Source of the DNA: Allorhizobium undicola ORS 992 = ATCC 700741
Lineage (GTDB): Bacteria; Pseudomonadota; Alphaproteobacteria; Rhizobiales; Rhizobiaceae
NCBI RefSeq assembly: GCF_000621665.1
Contig: NZ_JHXQ01000007.1
Location: forward strand, 106,605 to 170,604
DNA length: 64,000 nucleotides
Direction: 5' to 3'
The position numbers and the translations under genes were made by a program. Below the pieces are notes generated by a model, which was not told the origin of the DNA, ran no database searches, and saw only the letters and a list, made by a program, of their open reading frames with translations. Shown here one piece after another: positions 56,298 through 64,000 of the stretch. Positions within the stretch are counted from its first letter, which is position 1. Every line of letters starts with the position of its first letter.

Positions 56298-57071
56298 ATG
56301 CTGACCCTCTATGACCGGCAGGTTTCGTCCCGGCTGCTGCTTGGCACGGCGCGCTATCCATCGCCTGCCATTCTGGCGGATGCCGTCCGCCGTTCGGCAA
56401 CGGAGATCGTCACTGTATCGCTGCGCCGGGAAATGGCGGGGGGCAAGGCGGGCGGAGCGTTTTTCGAGCTGATCGGCGATCTCGGCGTTCATATCCTGCC
56501 GAACACCGCCGGATGCCACAGCGTTTCAGAGGCTGTGCTGACGGCGAAAATGGCGCGCGAGGTTTTTGCCACCAACTGGATCAAGCTGGAACTGATCGGC
56601 CATCACGATACGCTTCAGCCCGATGTCTTCCAGCTGGTGGAGGCGGCGAAAATCCTCTGCGACGAGGGGTTCGACGTCTTTCCCTATACCACCGACGATC
56701 TGGTGGTGGGAGAGCGGTTACTCCGGGCTGGCTGCAAGCTCCTGATGCCCTGGTGCGCGCCGATCGGCTCTGCCATGGGACCGCAGAATGTGGCGGCGCT
56801 CAAATCCATGCGGGCGGAGTTTGCCGATGTTCCGCTGATTATCGATGCGGGTATTGGCCGCCCCTCCCATGCCGCGCAAGTCATGGAGCTGGGTTACGAT
56901 GCCGTTCTGCTCAATACGGCCGTCGCAAATGCGGGCGATCCGGCGTTGATGGCAGAGGCCTTTGCGCGGTCCATCCATGCCGGGCATCTCGCCTTTCAGG
57001 CAGGACCTCTCGAGCCGCGCGATATGGCTGTTCCTTCCACTCCCGTTATTGGCAAGGGCGTTTTTGCATGA
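56298..57071 (+). CDS. thiG: Thiazole synthase ThiG
   Basis: A 257-residue TIM barrel starting [20 protein letters not shown]. Family motifs: [51 protein letters not shown], and [20 protein letters not shown]. It combines deoxyxylulose phosphate, dehydroglycine from ThiO and sulfur from ThiS into the thiazole phosphate. The ribosome site is AGGGAGG near the end of thiS. Its end overlaps thiE (ATGA at 57068). Confidence 0.95.
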   Translation: MLTLYDRQVSSRLLLGTARYPSPAILADAVRRSATEIVTVSLRREMAGGKAGGAFFELIGDLGVHILPNTAGCHSVSEAVLTAKMAREVFATNWIKLELIGHHDTLQPDVFQLVEAAKILCDEGFDVFPYTTDDLVVGERLLRAGCKLLMPWCAPIGSAMGPQNVAALKSMRAEFADVPLIIDAGIGRPSHAAQVMELGYDAVLLNTAVANAGDPALMAEAFARSIHAGHLAFQAGPLEPRDMAVPSTPVIGKGVFA

Positions 57072-57676
57072 AGCTCGATCCCTTTTATCTCATCGTGGAC
57101 AGCGCCGACTGGATCGAGCGCCTCGTCCCGCTTGGCGTCAAGCTTGTGCAATTGCGCATGAAGCATGTGACGGACGATGAATTGCGCGGCCATATCCGCC
57201 GCGCAAAGGTGGTCTGCGCCGCCCATGGCTGCCAATTGATCGTCAACGATTTCTGGCAGGTTGCGATCGAGGAAGGCTGCGATTTCATTCATCTGGGGCA
57301 GGAGGATCTGGCCCTTGCCGATCTTTCGGCCATTCGCGCCGCCGGGGTCAGGCTCGGCCTTTCGACCCATGACGAGGCGGAGCTTGAAACGGCGCTGGCG
57401 GCGAGGCCGGATTACGTGGCGCTTGGCCCCGTCTGGCCCACCATGCTCAAGCAGATGAAATGGGCGCCGCAGGGTCTGCCCCGGCTTGCAAGCTGGAAGG
57501 AAAAACTGGGCGAGCTGCCGCTCGTTGCCATCGGCGGCATCACGGTCGAGCGGCTGGCGGATGTTTTTGCCCATGGCGCCGACAGTGCCGCCGTCGTTAC
57601 CGACATTACCCGCCATGCGGACCCGGAGGCCCGCACGCTGCAATGGCTGGCCGCGACGAAGGGCGAGAGGCGGTGA
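57068..57676 (+). CDS. thiE: Thiamine phosphate synthase ThiE
   Basis: A 202-residue protein joining HMP pyrophosphate and thiazole phosphate. Visible: [16 protein letters not shown] (phosphate and substrate site), [20 protein letters not shown], and [20 protein letters not shown], the typical phosphate loop. It overlaps the thiG stop by ATGA and is the last gene of the riboswitch operon. The HMP-P kinase step (ThiD) is not encoded here. A perfect inverted repeat overlaps its end. Confidence 0.93.
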   Translation: MKLDPFYLIVDSADWIERLVPLGVKLVQLRMKHVTDDELRGHIRRAKVVCAAHGCQLIVNDFWQVAIEEGCDFIHLGQEDLALADLSAIRAAGVRLGLSTHDEAELETALAARPDYVALGPVWPTMLKQMKWAPQGLPRLASWKEKLGELPLVAIGGITVERLADVFAHGADSAAVVTDITRHADPEARTLQWLAATKGERR

Positions 57677-57686
57677 TCCGCCTCTC
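57665..57686. terminator. Perfect 9-bp hairpin between convergent thiE and dat
   Basis: GAGAGGCGG (57665-57673) pairs with CCGCCTCTC (57678-57686) around TGAT, overlapping the thiE stop. It lies between two convergent genes and has no T-run, so a two-way terminator or RNA-end stabiliser is possible. Confidence 0.5.
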
Positions 57687-57695
57687 AACTCTCTT

Positions 57696-58562
57696 TCAAA
57701 TAGCGGTTTTAAGGGCATTTTCCATGTAAAGGGCGCGCAGCCGCTTCACCACCGGGCCGGGCTTGCCATCGCCCACGGGCCTGCCATCGAGACTGGTGAT
57801 CGGCACCACGAAATTCGATGCGCTGGTGAGAAAGGCCTCCACGGCGGCAAAGGCCTCTTCGACGCTGAATGGGCGCTCTTCCACGATCAAGCCCTGTTCT
57901 GCCGCCACTTGCAAAAGTGCGGCGCGGGTGCAGCCGGGAAGCGTGGTGTTGCTGTTGGCGCGGGTGATGATCCTGCCGTCGGCGGTCACGATATAGGCTG
58001 TGGAGGAAGCGCCTTCGGTGACGAAGCCGTCTTCCACCATCCAGGCTTCGTCGCAGCCTGCATCTGCGGCAATACGCTTTGCCAGAACCTGCGGCAGCAG
58101 GCACACACTCTTGATGTCGCGGCGCTCCCAACGCTGGTCGGGCACAATCTTCACCTTCAGGCCGGTTTCCAGGATCTTGCCGTGGTCGAGTTTCTTGGCC
58201 TGGGTGAACAGCACCAGCGTTGGTTGCAAGCCTTCAGACCACAGGAAATTACGATCTTCGGCCCCCCTTGTATATTGCAGATAGATCAGGCCCTCCGTGA
58301 GCCCGTTTTCCTGCATCAGGCGGCGTTCGATGGCAACGATCTCCTGCGTCGAAACCGGCAGGAAGCCGCCGATCTCCTTCACGCTGCGCTCCAGCCGCGC
58401 CATATGCAGATCGCTGTCGATGAGTTTGCCATCAAGAACGGCGGTGACTTCATAAATGCCATCGCCGAACAGAAAGCCACGGTCGAAAACGGAAATTTTG
58501 GCTTCGTTCTCCGGCAAAAATTCGCCGTTGATATAGACAATGCGAGGGGAGGGGGCGGACAT
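57696..58562 (-). CDS. dat: D-amino acid aminotransferase (class IV, Dat-like)
   Basis: A 288-residue PLP fold-type IV enzyme with AGGAGTTTTC before the ATG. The start FDRGFLFGDGIYEVTAVLDG, catalytic lysine in RRDIKSVCLLPQVLAKRIA, and EGASSTAYIVTADGRIITR are classic Dat features. It moves amino groups between D-amino acids and 2-keto acids, giving D-Ala or D-Glu. A branched-chain or ADC lyase role is possible but less fitting. It is 15 bases after dmpA, the two probably forming an operon. Confidence 0.85.
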   Translation of the reverse strand: MSAPSPRIVYINGEFLPENEAKISVFDRGFLFGDGIYEVTAVLDGKLIDSDLHMARLERSVKEIGGFLPVSTQEIVAIERRLMQENGLTEGLIYLQYTRGAEDRNFLWSEGLQPTLVLFTQAKKLDHGKILETGLKVKIVPDQRWERRDIKSVCLLPQVLAKRIAADAGCDEAWMVEDGFVTEGASSTAYIVTADGRIITRANSNTTLPGCTRAALLQVAAEQGLIVEERPFSVEEAFAAVEAFLTSASNFVVPITSLDGRPVGDGKPGPVVKRLRALYMENALKTAI

Positions 58563-58577
58563 GAAAACTCCTGATGG

Positions 58578-59633
58578 TCAGTCTTTGTCGGATAGGATTT
58601 TGCGCAGCGCCTCCAACGATAGGGCCGCAATTCTCGAAGGCTTGCCACTGGCAGCATTATAACCGCTCATAGGCGTGGCCATGGTCAGCGAATTGAGGAT
58701 AGCCTCCTCGGATGCCTCGATCATCGCTTCAAACAGCGGCGAGATGGCGTCATTGGAAAGATCGGGATAGGCGTGCAGGCCCTTGCGCCGCTCCGGCGTT
58801 CGCCGCACCGTCTCAGCCGTGGAGAAGGCCAGCGCATAATCGCCCGAGCCGTTACTGAGGGCTGCACCCGTGCGGGCAAGCCCGCCAAAGCAGCGTTCGG
58901 CAAGGCGGGTGAGGTTGCGGGCGCAAAGCGGTGCATCGGTGGCGGCAATCATCACGATGGAGCCATCCCGGTCATGGGAGGCATCGACGGCAACAGGCCT
59001 GCCATCTATGCGCAAATGCCCGCCAAAATTCGACTGCACCAGAATGCCCAGCGTGTATTGCTCTTTGCCGATTGCCACCAGCCGGGAACTGGTGCCGATC
59101 CCGCCCTTCAGTCCGAAGGCAACGGTGCCGGTGCCCGCGCCGACAGCCCCTTCCGCCACTGGTCCGGCTTGCGCGGCATCGATGGCGGCCAGCATGTCCT
59201 CAACATCCGGGCGTGGGGCGCGAATGTCGTTCAGGCGGGCATCATTGGTTTCTCCCACCACGGCGTTGAGCGATACCACCTTTTCATTCCCCGGACATGC
59301 CATCACATGCCGGTTGATCGCCTCGATGGCGCGGCCTACCGCCAGGGTATTTGTCAAAAGGATCGGCGCTTCGATTTCGCCAAGCTCCTTGATCTGCGTG
59401 GAGCCTGCAAATTTGCCATAGCCATTCAGCACGGCAAAACCTGCCGGTACCTTGTCCTGAAACAGATTGCCTCCATGCGGCAGAATGGCTGTTGCGCCCG
59501 TGCGGGTGCGCTCACCCTCTATCAACGTGACATGCCCAACCTTGACCCCCGCTACATCGGTGATGGCATTCAGGGGGCCCGGTGCATATTGGCCGGTTAT
59601 CACTCCAAGCTCACGAAGGCGCTGTCTTTGCAT
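58578..59633 (-). CDS. dmpA: P1-family D/L-aminopeptidase DmpA
   Basis: From the ATG at 59633 the protein is 351 residues, starting MQRQRLRELGVITGQYAPGP; a longer frame starts at 59750. The stretch GPLNAITDVAGVKVGHVTL is typical of the family, and autocleavage is expected in ARTGAALSNGSGDYALAF between Gly and Ser, giving the new N-terminal Ser nucleophile. DmpA releases N-terminal D- and L-amino acids, favouring D-Ala amides and esters. With dat next to it and dap at 50.3 kb, a route for D-amino acid peptides emerges. The ribosome site is weak. Confidence 0.9.
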   Translation of the reverse strand: MQRQRLRELGVITGQYAPGPLNAITDVAGVKVGHVTLIEGERTRTGATAILPHGGNLFQDKVPAGFAVLNGYGKFAGSTQIKELGEIEAPILLTNTLAVGRAIEAINRHVMACPGNEKVVSLNAVVGETNDARLNDIRAPRPDVEDMLAAIDAAQAGPVAEGAVGAGTGTVAFGLKGGIGTSSRLVAIGKEQYTLGILVQSNFGGHLRIDGRPVAVDASHDRDGSIVMIAATDAPLCARNLTRLAERCFGGLARTGAALSNGSGDYALAFSTAETVRRTPERRKGLHAYPDLSNDAISPLFEAMIEASEEAILNSLTMATPMSGYNAASGKPSRIAALSLEALRKILSDKD

Positions 59634-59783
59634 AGGGTGTCGTCTGCCTCGAAGCCAACCGCTGAAGAAAGGTGGCTTTTTCAATTCGGGCGGACAATAA
59701 ACCGAATATGCCGGAAGGGAAGGCACATTTCGCACCATTCCCTCTGCCATTTGACATCACATGTTCATGAATTCTCAAAGGGC

Positions 59784-60272
59784 CTATTGCTTCAGGGCAC
59801 TGTCCCAATGCTCGTCGGCCTTGCCATCCACAAACCGCCAGCTATCGAACCAGGTGGTGGTGTAGGTTTTTGACGGGTCCTTCGGATCCTTCATTTCGCG
59901 CGGAAAGGCTACGGTGACAAGATCGCCCTCCGCGACCACCGACACGATTTTCGTCTGCATTTTTTCCGGGATAGGCTTCGGCGTGACCTTCAGCACCTTC
60001 GTGAAATAATCCACCACACCCTGACGGCCCGATGCGGCATTCGGATTATGCTGGATGTAGCGCTCCGTTAAATATTGATCAGCACGATCCCAATGCCCGG
60101 CCTCCAGCAATTCCTTGATGATCCTGTAGGTCGTCTGCTTGTTCCGGTTCAGCACCGGATCGGGGCTGGTAAAAAGCGCATCGGAATTGGCAACGCCAAC
60201 CACGGGTTCTTGCGAGAGCGCAGGCCCGGCGAGGCTGAAGACGAGTGCGGTGAATATAAGATGAAGCTTCAA
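59784..60272 (-). CDS. Exported NTF2/SnoaL-like protein with TTG start
   Basis: A TTG at 60272 follows GGAGGTAAAGGAA, an excellent ribosome site, and the next residues KLHLIFTALVFSLAGPALSQ are a signal peptide cleaved after LSQ or ALS. The mature part (about 140 residues) has YLTERYIQHNPNAASGRQGV and TTWFDSWRFVDGKADEHWDS, the signature of SnoaL-like NTF2-fold proteins. Longer readings from upstream ATGs have no ribosome site. Function unknown; related proteins bind small ligands in the periplasm. Confidence 0.8.
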   Translation of the reverse strand: MKLHLIFTALVFSLAGPALSQEPVVGVANSDALFTSPDPVLNRNKQTTYRIIKELLEAGHWDRADQYLTERYIQHNPNAASGRQGVVDYFTKVLKVTPKPIPEKMQTKIVSVVAEGDLVTVAFPREMKDPKDPSKTYTTTWFDSWRFVDGKADEHWDSALKQ

Positions 60273-60369
60273 TTCCTTTACCTCCGGCTGGACATGATGG
60301 TTCAGAGATAAAAGCCTGATGATTTCCCGCAAGACGGCAGAAGTTCTGCCCATAGGCAGCTTTACGGAA

Positions 60370-61509
60370 CTATTCCATCTCCGCCCTGATCTCTTCGCCA
60401 TGCTCCCCAAGGCGCGGCGAGCGCCGGCCAATGGCCAGTTCCGCATTGGAAAAGCGGATTGGCGTGCGCAATCCCGGCACGCCTCCGGCGTCGATTTTCA
60501 TGCCGCGATGGATAAATTGCGGATCGGCAAACAGGTCTGCGACGCTGTTGATCGGACCGGCGGGAACGGTCGCCTTTTCCAGCGCGGCCAGCAGGTCATC
60601 GCGCCGGAACTGTTGCGTTTTGTCCTGCAACAGATCGGTCAGCTCGCCACGATTGGCCACGCGGGCAGCATTGGTGGCGAATTTTTTCTGTTCCGGCAGA
60701 TCAGGCAGCCCCAACACCCGGCACAGCCGCGAAAACTGCGCATCATTTCCGCAGGCGATGATGATATGGCCATCGGCAACCGCGAAGGTCTGATAGGGGG
60801 CTATATTGGGATGGGCATTGCCCATGCGCTTGGGCAGAATACCGGAAGCGGCATAATTCATGGCCTGATTGGCTAAAACGGCAGCCATGCAGTCAAAAAG
60901 GGCCATGTCGATGAACTGACCTTCGCCGGTCTTTTGCCGCTGCGCAAGGGCCGCCTGAATGGCGATAACGCCATAAAGTCCGGTGAAAATATCGGCGAAG
61001 GCTACCCCCATCTTCTCGGGCGGGCCATCTGGTTCGCCAGTCAGGTCCATGATGCCGCTCATGCCCTGGATCATGAAATCATATCCGGCACGTTCGGCAT
61101 AGGGGCCGTCCTGTCCGAAACCGGTAACGGAGCAATAGATCAGCCGTGGATTGAGTTCCTTCATGCTCTGGTAATCAAGCCCGTATTTCTTCAGGCCGCC
61201 GACCTTGAAGTTTTCGATCAGCACATCCGCTGCCACGATCAGGCGGCGTACGGTTTCTAGGTCTTCGGCCTTGGTAAGATCGGCAATCAGCGAGCGTTTG
61301 CCGCGATTACAGGCATGGAAATAGGCGGCAGAGCGCTCCATGCCATCGTCAATGAAGGGAGGACCCCATTTGCGGGTGTCGTCTCCCTGCGGGCTTTCCA
61401 CCTTGATGACGTCGGCGCCAAGATCGGCAAAGGTCTGGCCAATCCACGGGCCGGCCAGAATACGCGCTAGTTCAACGATCTTCAGACCGGCAAGAGGGGC
61501 GTTGCTCAT
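60370..61509 (-). CDS. Class III CoA-transferase (CaiB/BaiF), glutarate-type
   Basis: The ATG at 61509 gives 379 residues starting MSNAPLAGLKIVELARILAG. Motifs are PWIGQTFADLGADVIKVESP, IADLTKAEDLETVRRLI, and ERAGYDFMIQGMSGIMDLTG with the catalytic aspartate near residue 160. The group includes succinate:glutarate/hydroxymethylglutarate CoA-transferases. It directly follows glutaryl-CoA dehydrogenase (8 bases between the stop at 61518 and this ATG). The pair should carry glutarate to crotonyl-CoA, as in lysine degradation. Confidence 0.88.
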   Translation of the reverse strand: MSNAPLAGLKIVELARILAGPWIGQTFADLGADVIKVESPQGDDTRKWGPPFIDDGMERSAAYFHACNRGKRSLIADLTKAEDLETVRRLIVAADVLIENFKVGGLKKYGLDYQSMKELNPRLIYCSVTGFGQDGPYAERAGYDFMIQGMSGIMDLTGEPDGPPEKMGVAFADIFTGLYGVIAIQAALAQRQKTGEGQFIDMALFDCMAAVLANQAMNYAASGILPKRMGNAHPNIAPYQTFAVADGHIIIACGNDAQFSRLCRVLGLPDLPEQKKFATNAARVANRGELTDLLQDKTQQFRRDDLLAALEKATVPAGPINSVADLFADPQFIHRGMKIDAGGVPGLRTPIRFSNAELAIGRRSPRLGEHGEEIRAEME

Positions 61510-61517
61510 GGCGTTGC

Positions 61518-62693
61518 TCAAAAAAAGGCCTGAAGGCCGGTTTGCGCCCTGCCGAGGATCAGCGCATGAACATCATGCGTGCCCTCATAGGTGTTGACCG
61601 TTTCCAGGTTTTGGGAATGGCGCATCACGTGATATTCGCTCTGGATGCCGTTACCGCCATGCATGTCGCGGGCCATGCGGGCAATATCCAGCGCCTTGCC
61701 GCAATTGTTGCGCTTGACGAGCGAGATCATCTCCGGCGCGAATTTTTGCTCATCCATCAGACGCCCCACCCTGAGCGATGCTTGCAGTCCCAAAGCGATT
61801 TCCGTCTGCATGTCGGCCAGTTTCTTCTGGTAAAGCTGCATGGCGGCAAGGGGCTTGCCGAACTGCCTGCGGTCCAGTCCATACTGCCGCGCCCGGAACC
61901 AGCAATCTTCTGCGGCCCCCATCACGCCCCATGAAATGCCAAAGCGGGCACGGTTGAGGCAACCGAACGGGCCCTTGAGGCCGGATACATGGGGCAGCAG
62001 GGCATCCTCGCCCACGTCCACGTTATCCATTACGATTTCCCCGGTAATCGAGGTTCGAAGCGACAGCTTTCCACCGATCTTGGGTGCCGAAAGCCCCTTC
62101 ATGCCCTTCTCAAGGACAAAACCACGAATTTCCCCTCCATGGGCCTCGGACTTGGCCCAGACCACGAAAACATCGGCGATCGGTGCGTTGGAGATCCACA
62201 TTTTCGCGCCACGCAGCCGGAAGCCGCCTTCGATTTTTTCTGCCCGCGATGTCATGCCGCCGGGATCGGAGCCGGCATCCGGTTCGGTCAAGCCAAAACA
62301 ACCGATCAACTCACCCGAGACCAGCCCAGGCAGATATTTGGCCTTCTGCGCTTCCGAGCCATAGGTGAAGATTGGATGGATCACCAGCGAGGACTGAACG
62401 CTCATCATCGAGCGAAATCCGGAATCGACGCGCTCTACCTCTCGCGCAACCAATCCGTAACTCACATAATTCGCGTTGGCTGCACCATATGTATCGGGAA
62501 GCGTGACGCCCAGCAGACCGGCGCGCCCCATCAGCGGGAAAAGCTCTCGCCCGCATCCTTCATTCAGATACATATCCTGAACGCGCGGCATGAGCTCCGC
62601 CTTGGCAAAGGCCGCTGCCGCATCGCGGATCATGCGCTCCTCGTCGGAAAGTTGATCTTCAAGCAGGAAGGGATCGTTCCACGCAAAGCTCAT
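61518..62693 (-). CDS. gcdH: Glutaryl-CoA dehydrogenase
   Basis: The ATG at 62693 gives 391 residues starting [20 protein letters not shown]. Features: the FAD/substrate motif [39 protein letters not shown], and [20 protein letters not shown] with the catalytic glutamate. The close fit of the last motif identifies the glutaryl-CoA branch. It oxidises and decarboxylates glutaryl-CoA to crotonyl-CoA, with electrons passed to ETF. The CoA-transferase downstream provides its substrate. Confidence 0.93.
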   Translation of the reverse strand: MSFAWNDPFLLEDQLSDEERMIRDAAAAFAKAELMPRVQDMYLNEGCGRELFPLMGRAGLLGVTLPDTYGAANANYVSYGLVAREVERVDSGFRSMMSVQSSLVIHPIFTYGSEAQKAKYLPGLVSGELIGCFGLTEPDAGSDPGGMTSRAEKIEGGFRLRGAKMWISNAPIADVFVVWAKSEAHGGEIRGFVLEKGMKGLSAPKIGGKLSLRTSITGEIVMDNVDVGEDALLPHVSGLKGPFGCLNRARFGISWGVMGAAEDCWFRARQYGLDRRQFGKPLAAMQLYQKKLADMQTEIALGLQASLRVGRLMDEQKFAPEMISLVKRNNCGKALDIARMARDMHGGNGIQSEYHVMRHSQNLETVNTYEGTHDVHALILGRAQTGLQAFF

Positions 62694-62814
62694 AATCGAC
62701 CTCGTCAGATGATTTGCGCCATTGTGGCAAAAAATCGGCTGGCTGAAAACGATTCCGCGAGCGATGTGCAAGAGGCGTGACGAAATATCACGGGGAGGCT
62801 CCAGCAAAGAACGC

Positions 62815-62895
62815 TCCCATCAGATCGGCGCTCTGATGTTTTCTTTTTACAGCATAATCTTGTCGATCCTCGTTTCACTCCGGTCGGATTATGCC
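62815..62895. repeat. Composite palindromic repeat upstream of gcdH
   Basis: CATCAGATCGGCGCTCTGATG and GCATAATCTTGTCGATCC...GGTCGGATTATGC (62852-62894). The second palindrome ends one base before the stop codon of the DUF922 gene, whose TAG reads into GGCATAATCC. It lies in the 202-base gap between two genes. Confidence 0.85.
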
Positions 62896-63480
62896 CTAAC
62901 CACCATTAACGAGCGCAAGGATGAGCCGTTGTATATTGCCGCCATCCTTCATTTCTTCCTGTTCGAAAATCCGGTCCTTTTCTCTCTTCCTATCTGAAAT
63001 TTCCTTGAGCCGCCGGTTCAACTCCTGCCGGATCTTCTGGCACTGGGGGTCATTCTCCACGCGCAGACCCAGGCTGGCCGCCTCTATCTCAGCCGTCATC
63101 GTTCTTATATGCTGCCCATGAACCTTTTCGTGCGCGGTAATTCCGGAAATGAAAGCCTGCCAGTGAGACCGGACTGTTCTATCAAGCGAAGCAGGCTCGC
63201 GAGGCAGCGTATAGGTAATCACCAGATTGGGGACCGCGCGCGACAAAACGCAAGCCGAGCCGTCTTGCGTATAATCACGGCTCCATGTCAGCTTGAAAGT
63301 CGTATGGGCAATCACGCGCGTTTGCCCGATGAGCGGCCCTTTCTCGCCAATCGATGCATAAAGCTCAGGGCCCGTGCTGCCGGAAATGCTGTAGGGCTGA
63401 ATAACCTCCCGGCCGCCATTAAAGGCTGAGGCTACGGACGCTGGGGCAACAAGAAGCAAGGCTAACGCGCTGCGCAACAT
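62896..63480 (-). CDS. DUF922-type exported Zn-protease-like protein
   Basis: From the ATG at 63480 the protein is 194 residues, opening MLRSALALLLVAPASVASAF, a clear signal peptide. The mature protein has WSRDYTQDGSACVLSRAVPN and SGITAHEKVHGQHIRTMTAE, where H-E-K-V-H is the HExxH zinc motif of DUF922 proteins. It presumably acts in the periplasm. Longer frames start further upstream but lack a ribosome site and run across the rrn promoter. It is divergent to the rRNA operon. Confidence 0.82.
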   Translation of the reverse strand: MLRSALALLLVAPASVASAFNGGREVIQPYSISGSTGPELYASIGEKGPLIGQTRVIAHTTFKLTWSRDYTQDGSACVLSRAVPNLVITYTLPREPASLDRTVRSHWQAFISGITAHEKVHGQHIRTMTAEIEAASLGLRVENDPQCQKIRQELNRRLKEISDRKREKDRIFEQEEMKDGGNIQRLILALVNGG

Positions 63481-63583
63481 GGAGAAACCTGACGATGAAT
63501 TGAAAGTCGAATCAGAAAACGCAATCATACCAGAGCGATAGACGGTTTTCGCGCCAAGGGCGCAAATTTCCGAAAATTTCATG

Positions 63584-63612
63584 TTGACTTGCCGGGCGGC
63601 TGGGACTAGAAA
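63584..63612 (+). promoter_or_regulatory. rrn operon promoter
   Basis: TTGACT (63584-63589), 17-base spacer, TAGAAA (63607-63612). It lies about 325 bases before the 16S start, with no gene between. A further TTGACAATTGAATAGAG element at 63752 is a common rRNA leader sequence in this group. Confidence 0.7.
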
Positions 63613-63863
63613 CCGCTTCACGAGACGACGGCAGCGGCGCTTCTGGCGGCGGGATAGTTTGTCTCTGGTTTTTCCGGCTGACGCGAGTTGGTATGACTGG
63701 TCCAGGGATGGATTGGTTCGGATGAGTTTTGACACGTTGATGTGTCTGTTATTTGACAATTGAATAGAGAAGAAAGAGAAACGTGGACGGCGGTTTCTGC
63801 GAGTTGGGGTTTGTGCCCTGACATTGAAGACAGAAGGCCCTTCACGTTTTGAAGCAAGGACAC

Positions 63864-63875
63864 TGCTCTTACTTT
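63864..63875 (+). promoter_or_regulatory. rrn leader boxA antitermination site
   Basis: TGCTCTTACTTT resembles the NusB/S10 boxA consensus TGCTCTTTAACA and lies about 60 bases before 16S, as expected for rRNA antitermination. The rest of 63481-63936 is the rRNA leader and promoter region. Confidence 0.65.
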
Positions 63876-63936
63876 TTGGAGTGAGAGAGGTGAGTTCTTG
63901 TCAATTTCGAGACAGTGATCGGCCAGATTGAATTCT

Positions 63937-64000
63937 CAACTTGAGAGTTTGATCCTGGCTCAGAACGAACGCTGGCGGCAGGCTTAACACATGCAAGTCG
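63937..64000 (+). rRNA. rrs: 16S rRNA, 5' end (partial)
   Basis: CAACTTGAGAGTTTGATCCTGGCTCAG followed by AACGAACGCTGGCGGCAGGC is the conserved 16S 5' end. The gene continues beyond the window. Confidence 0.97.

Noticed and set aside
63481..63759. N-terminal extension of the DUF922 protein by 93 residues
   Set aside because: It would run over the rrn promoter region, is very basic, and would bury the clear signal peptide at MLRSALALLL.

Overview
The window looks like chromosome I of a Brucellaceae member, most probably a Brucella of the former Ochrobactrum group. Grounds: a D-aminopeptidase of the SxxK type and a DmpA-type aminopeptidase, both families first described from Ochrobactrum anthropi; a BabR-like LuxR solo; Brucella/rhizobia-type palindromic repeats; an alphaproteobacterial CCTCCTCCC-loop sRNA locus; and a thiCOSGE operon. 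The assignment is inference from gene content. The window opens inside a cytochrome b561 gene and closes in the first bases of a 16S rRNA gene.

Layout. 0-1.1 kb: cytochrome b561 end, terminator, membrane-anchored phosphatase. 1.4-8.2 kb: surface polysaccharide genes (UDP-glucose dehydrogenase, two GT4 glycosyltransferases, a Wzx-type flippase, a convergent pyruvyl transferase). 8.6-12.4 kb, minus strand: small acidic protein, SDR, phosphopantetheinyl transferase, RecX, LuxR regulator. 12.9-23.9 kb: a second sugar cluster. A Gfo/Idh oxidoreductase and an MDR dehydrogenase diverge from a six-gene run joined by ATGA stop/start overlaps (epimerase, glycoside hydrolase-epimerase fusion, GT4, three tandem CgeB-like proteins), followed by a UDP-glucuronate decarboxylase. 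24-26.7 kb: MHS-type transporter and GntR regulator. 26.9-37.6 kb: an acidic-polysaccharide (probably rhamnogalacturonan-type) utilisation locus with a binding protein, an unassigned 839-residue putative polysaccharide enzyme, GH105, GH28, ABC ATPase, two permeases and a LacI regulator. 37.7-39.8 kb: Lrp regulator divergent from a DadA-like FAD oxidase. 39.86-40.02 kb: four consecutive hairpins, each with an anti-Shine-Dalgarno loop. 40.1-41.7 kb: paired YeeE/YedE half-transporters and a BigR/SqrR-like regulator. 41.9-43.8 kb: NasS/NasT nitrate sensor pair. 44.1-48 kb: MITE-like element, pentapeptide protein, AraC regulator, amine permease. 48-53 kb: copper amine oxidase, D-aminopeptidase, dipeptidase. 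53.1-57.7 kb: TPP riboswitch and thiCOSGE. 57.7-62.7 kb: D-amino acid aminotransferase, DmpA, NTF2-like protein, and a glutarate pathway pair (CoA-transferase, glutaryl-CoA dehydrogenase). 62.9-64 kb: DUF922 metalloprotease-like protein, rrn promoter, boxA, 16S start.

Two sugar systems may connect: UDP-glucose dehydrogenase makes UDP-glucuronate, the substrate of the decarboxylase at 22.9 kb, which would give UDP-xylose for the CgeB/GT4 cluster. Several enzymes handle D-amino acids and their peptides (Dap, dipeptidase, Dat, DmpA, DadA-like oxidase).

A second layer is repeats. At least four palindromic modules recur through the window as mosaics. They often start at or inside stop codons, supply C-terminal tails, and in one case appear to sit inside a coding region (ABC ATPase). 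One module keeps its inner sequence while its outer stem changes with compensation, which points to selection on structure.
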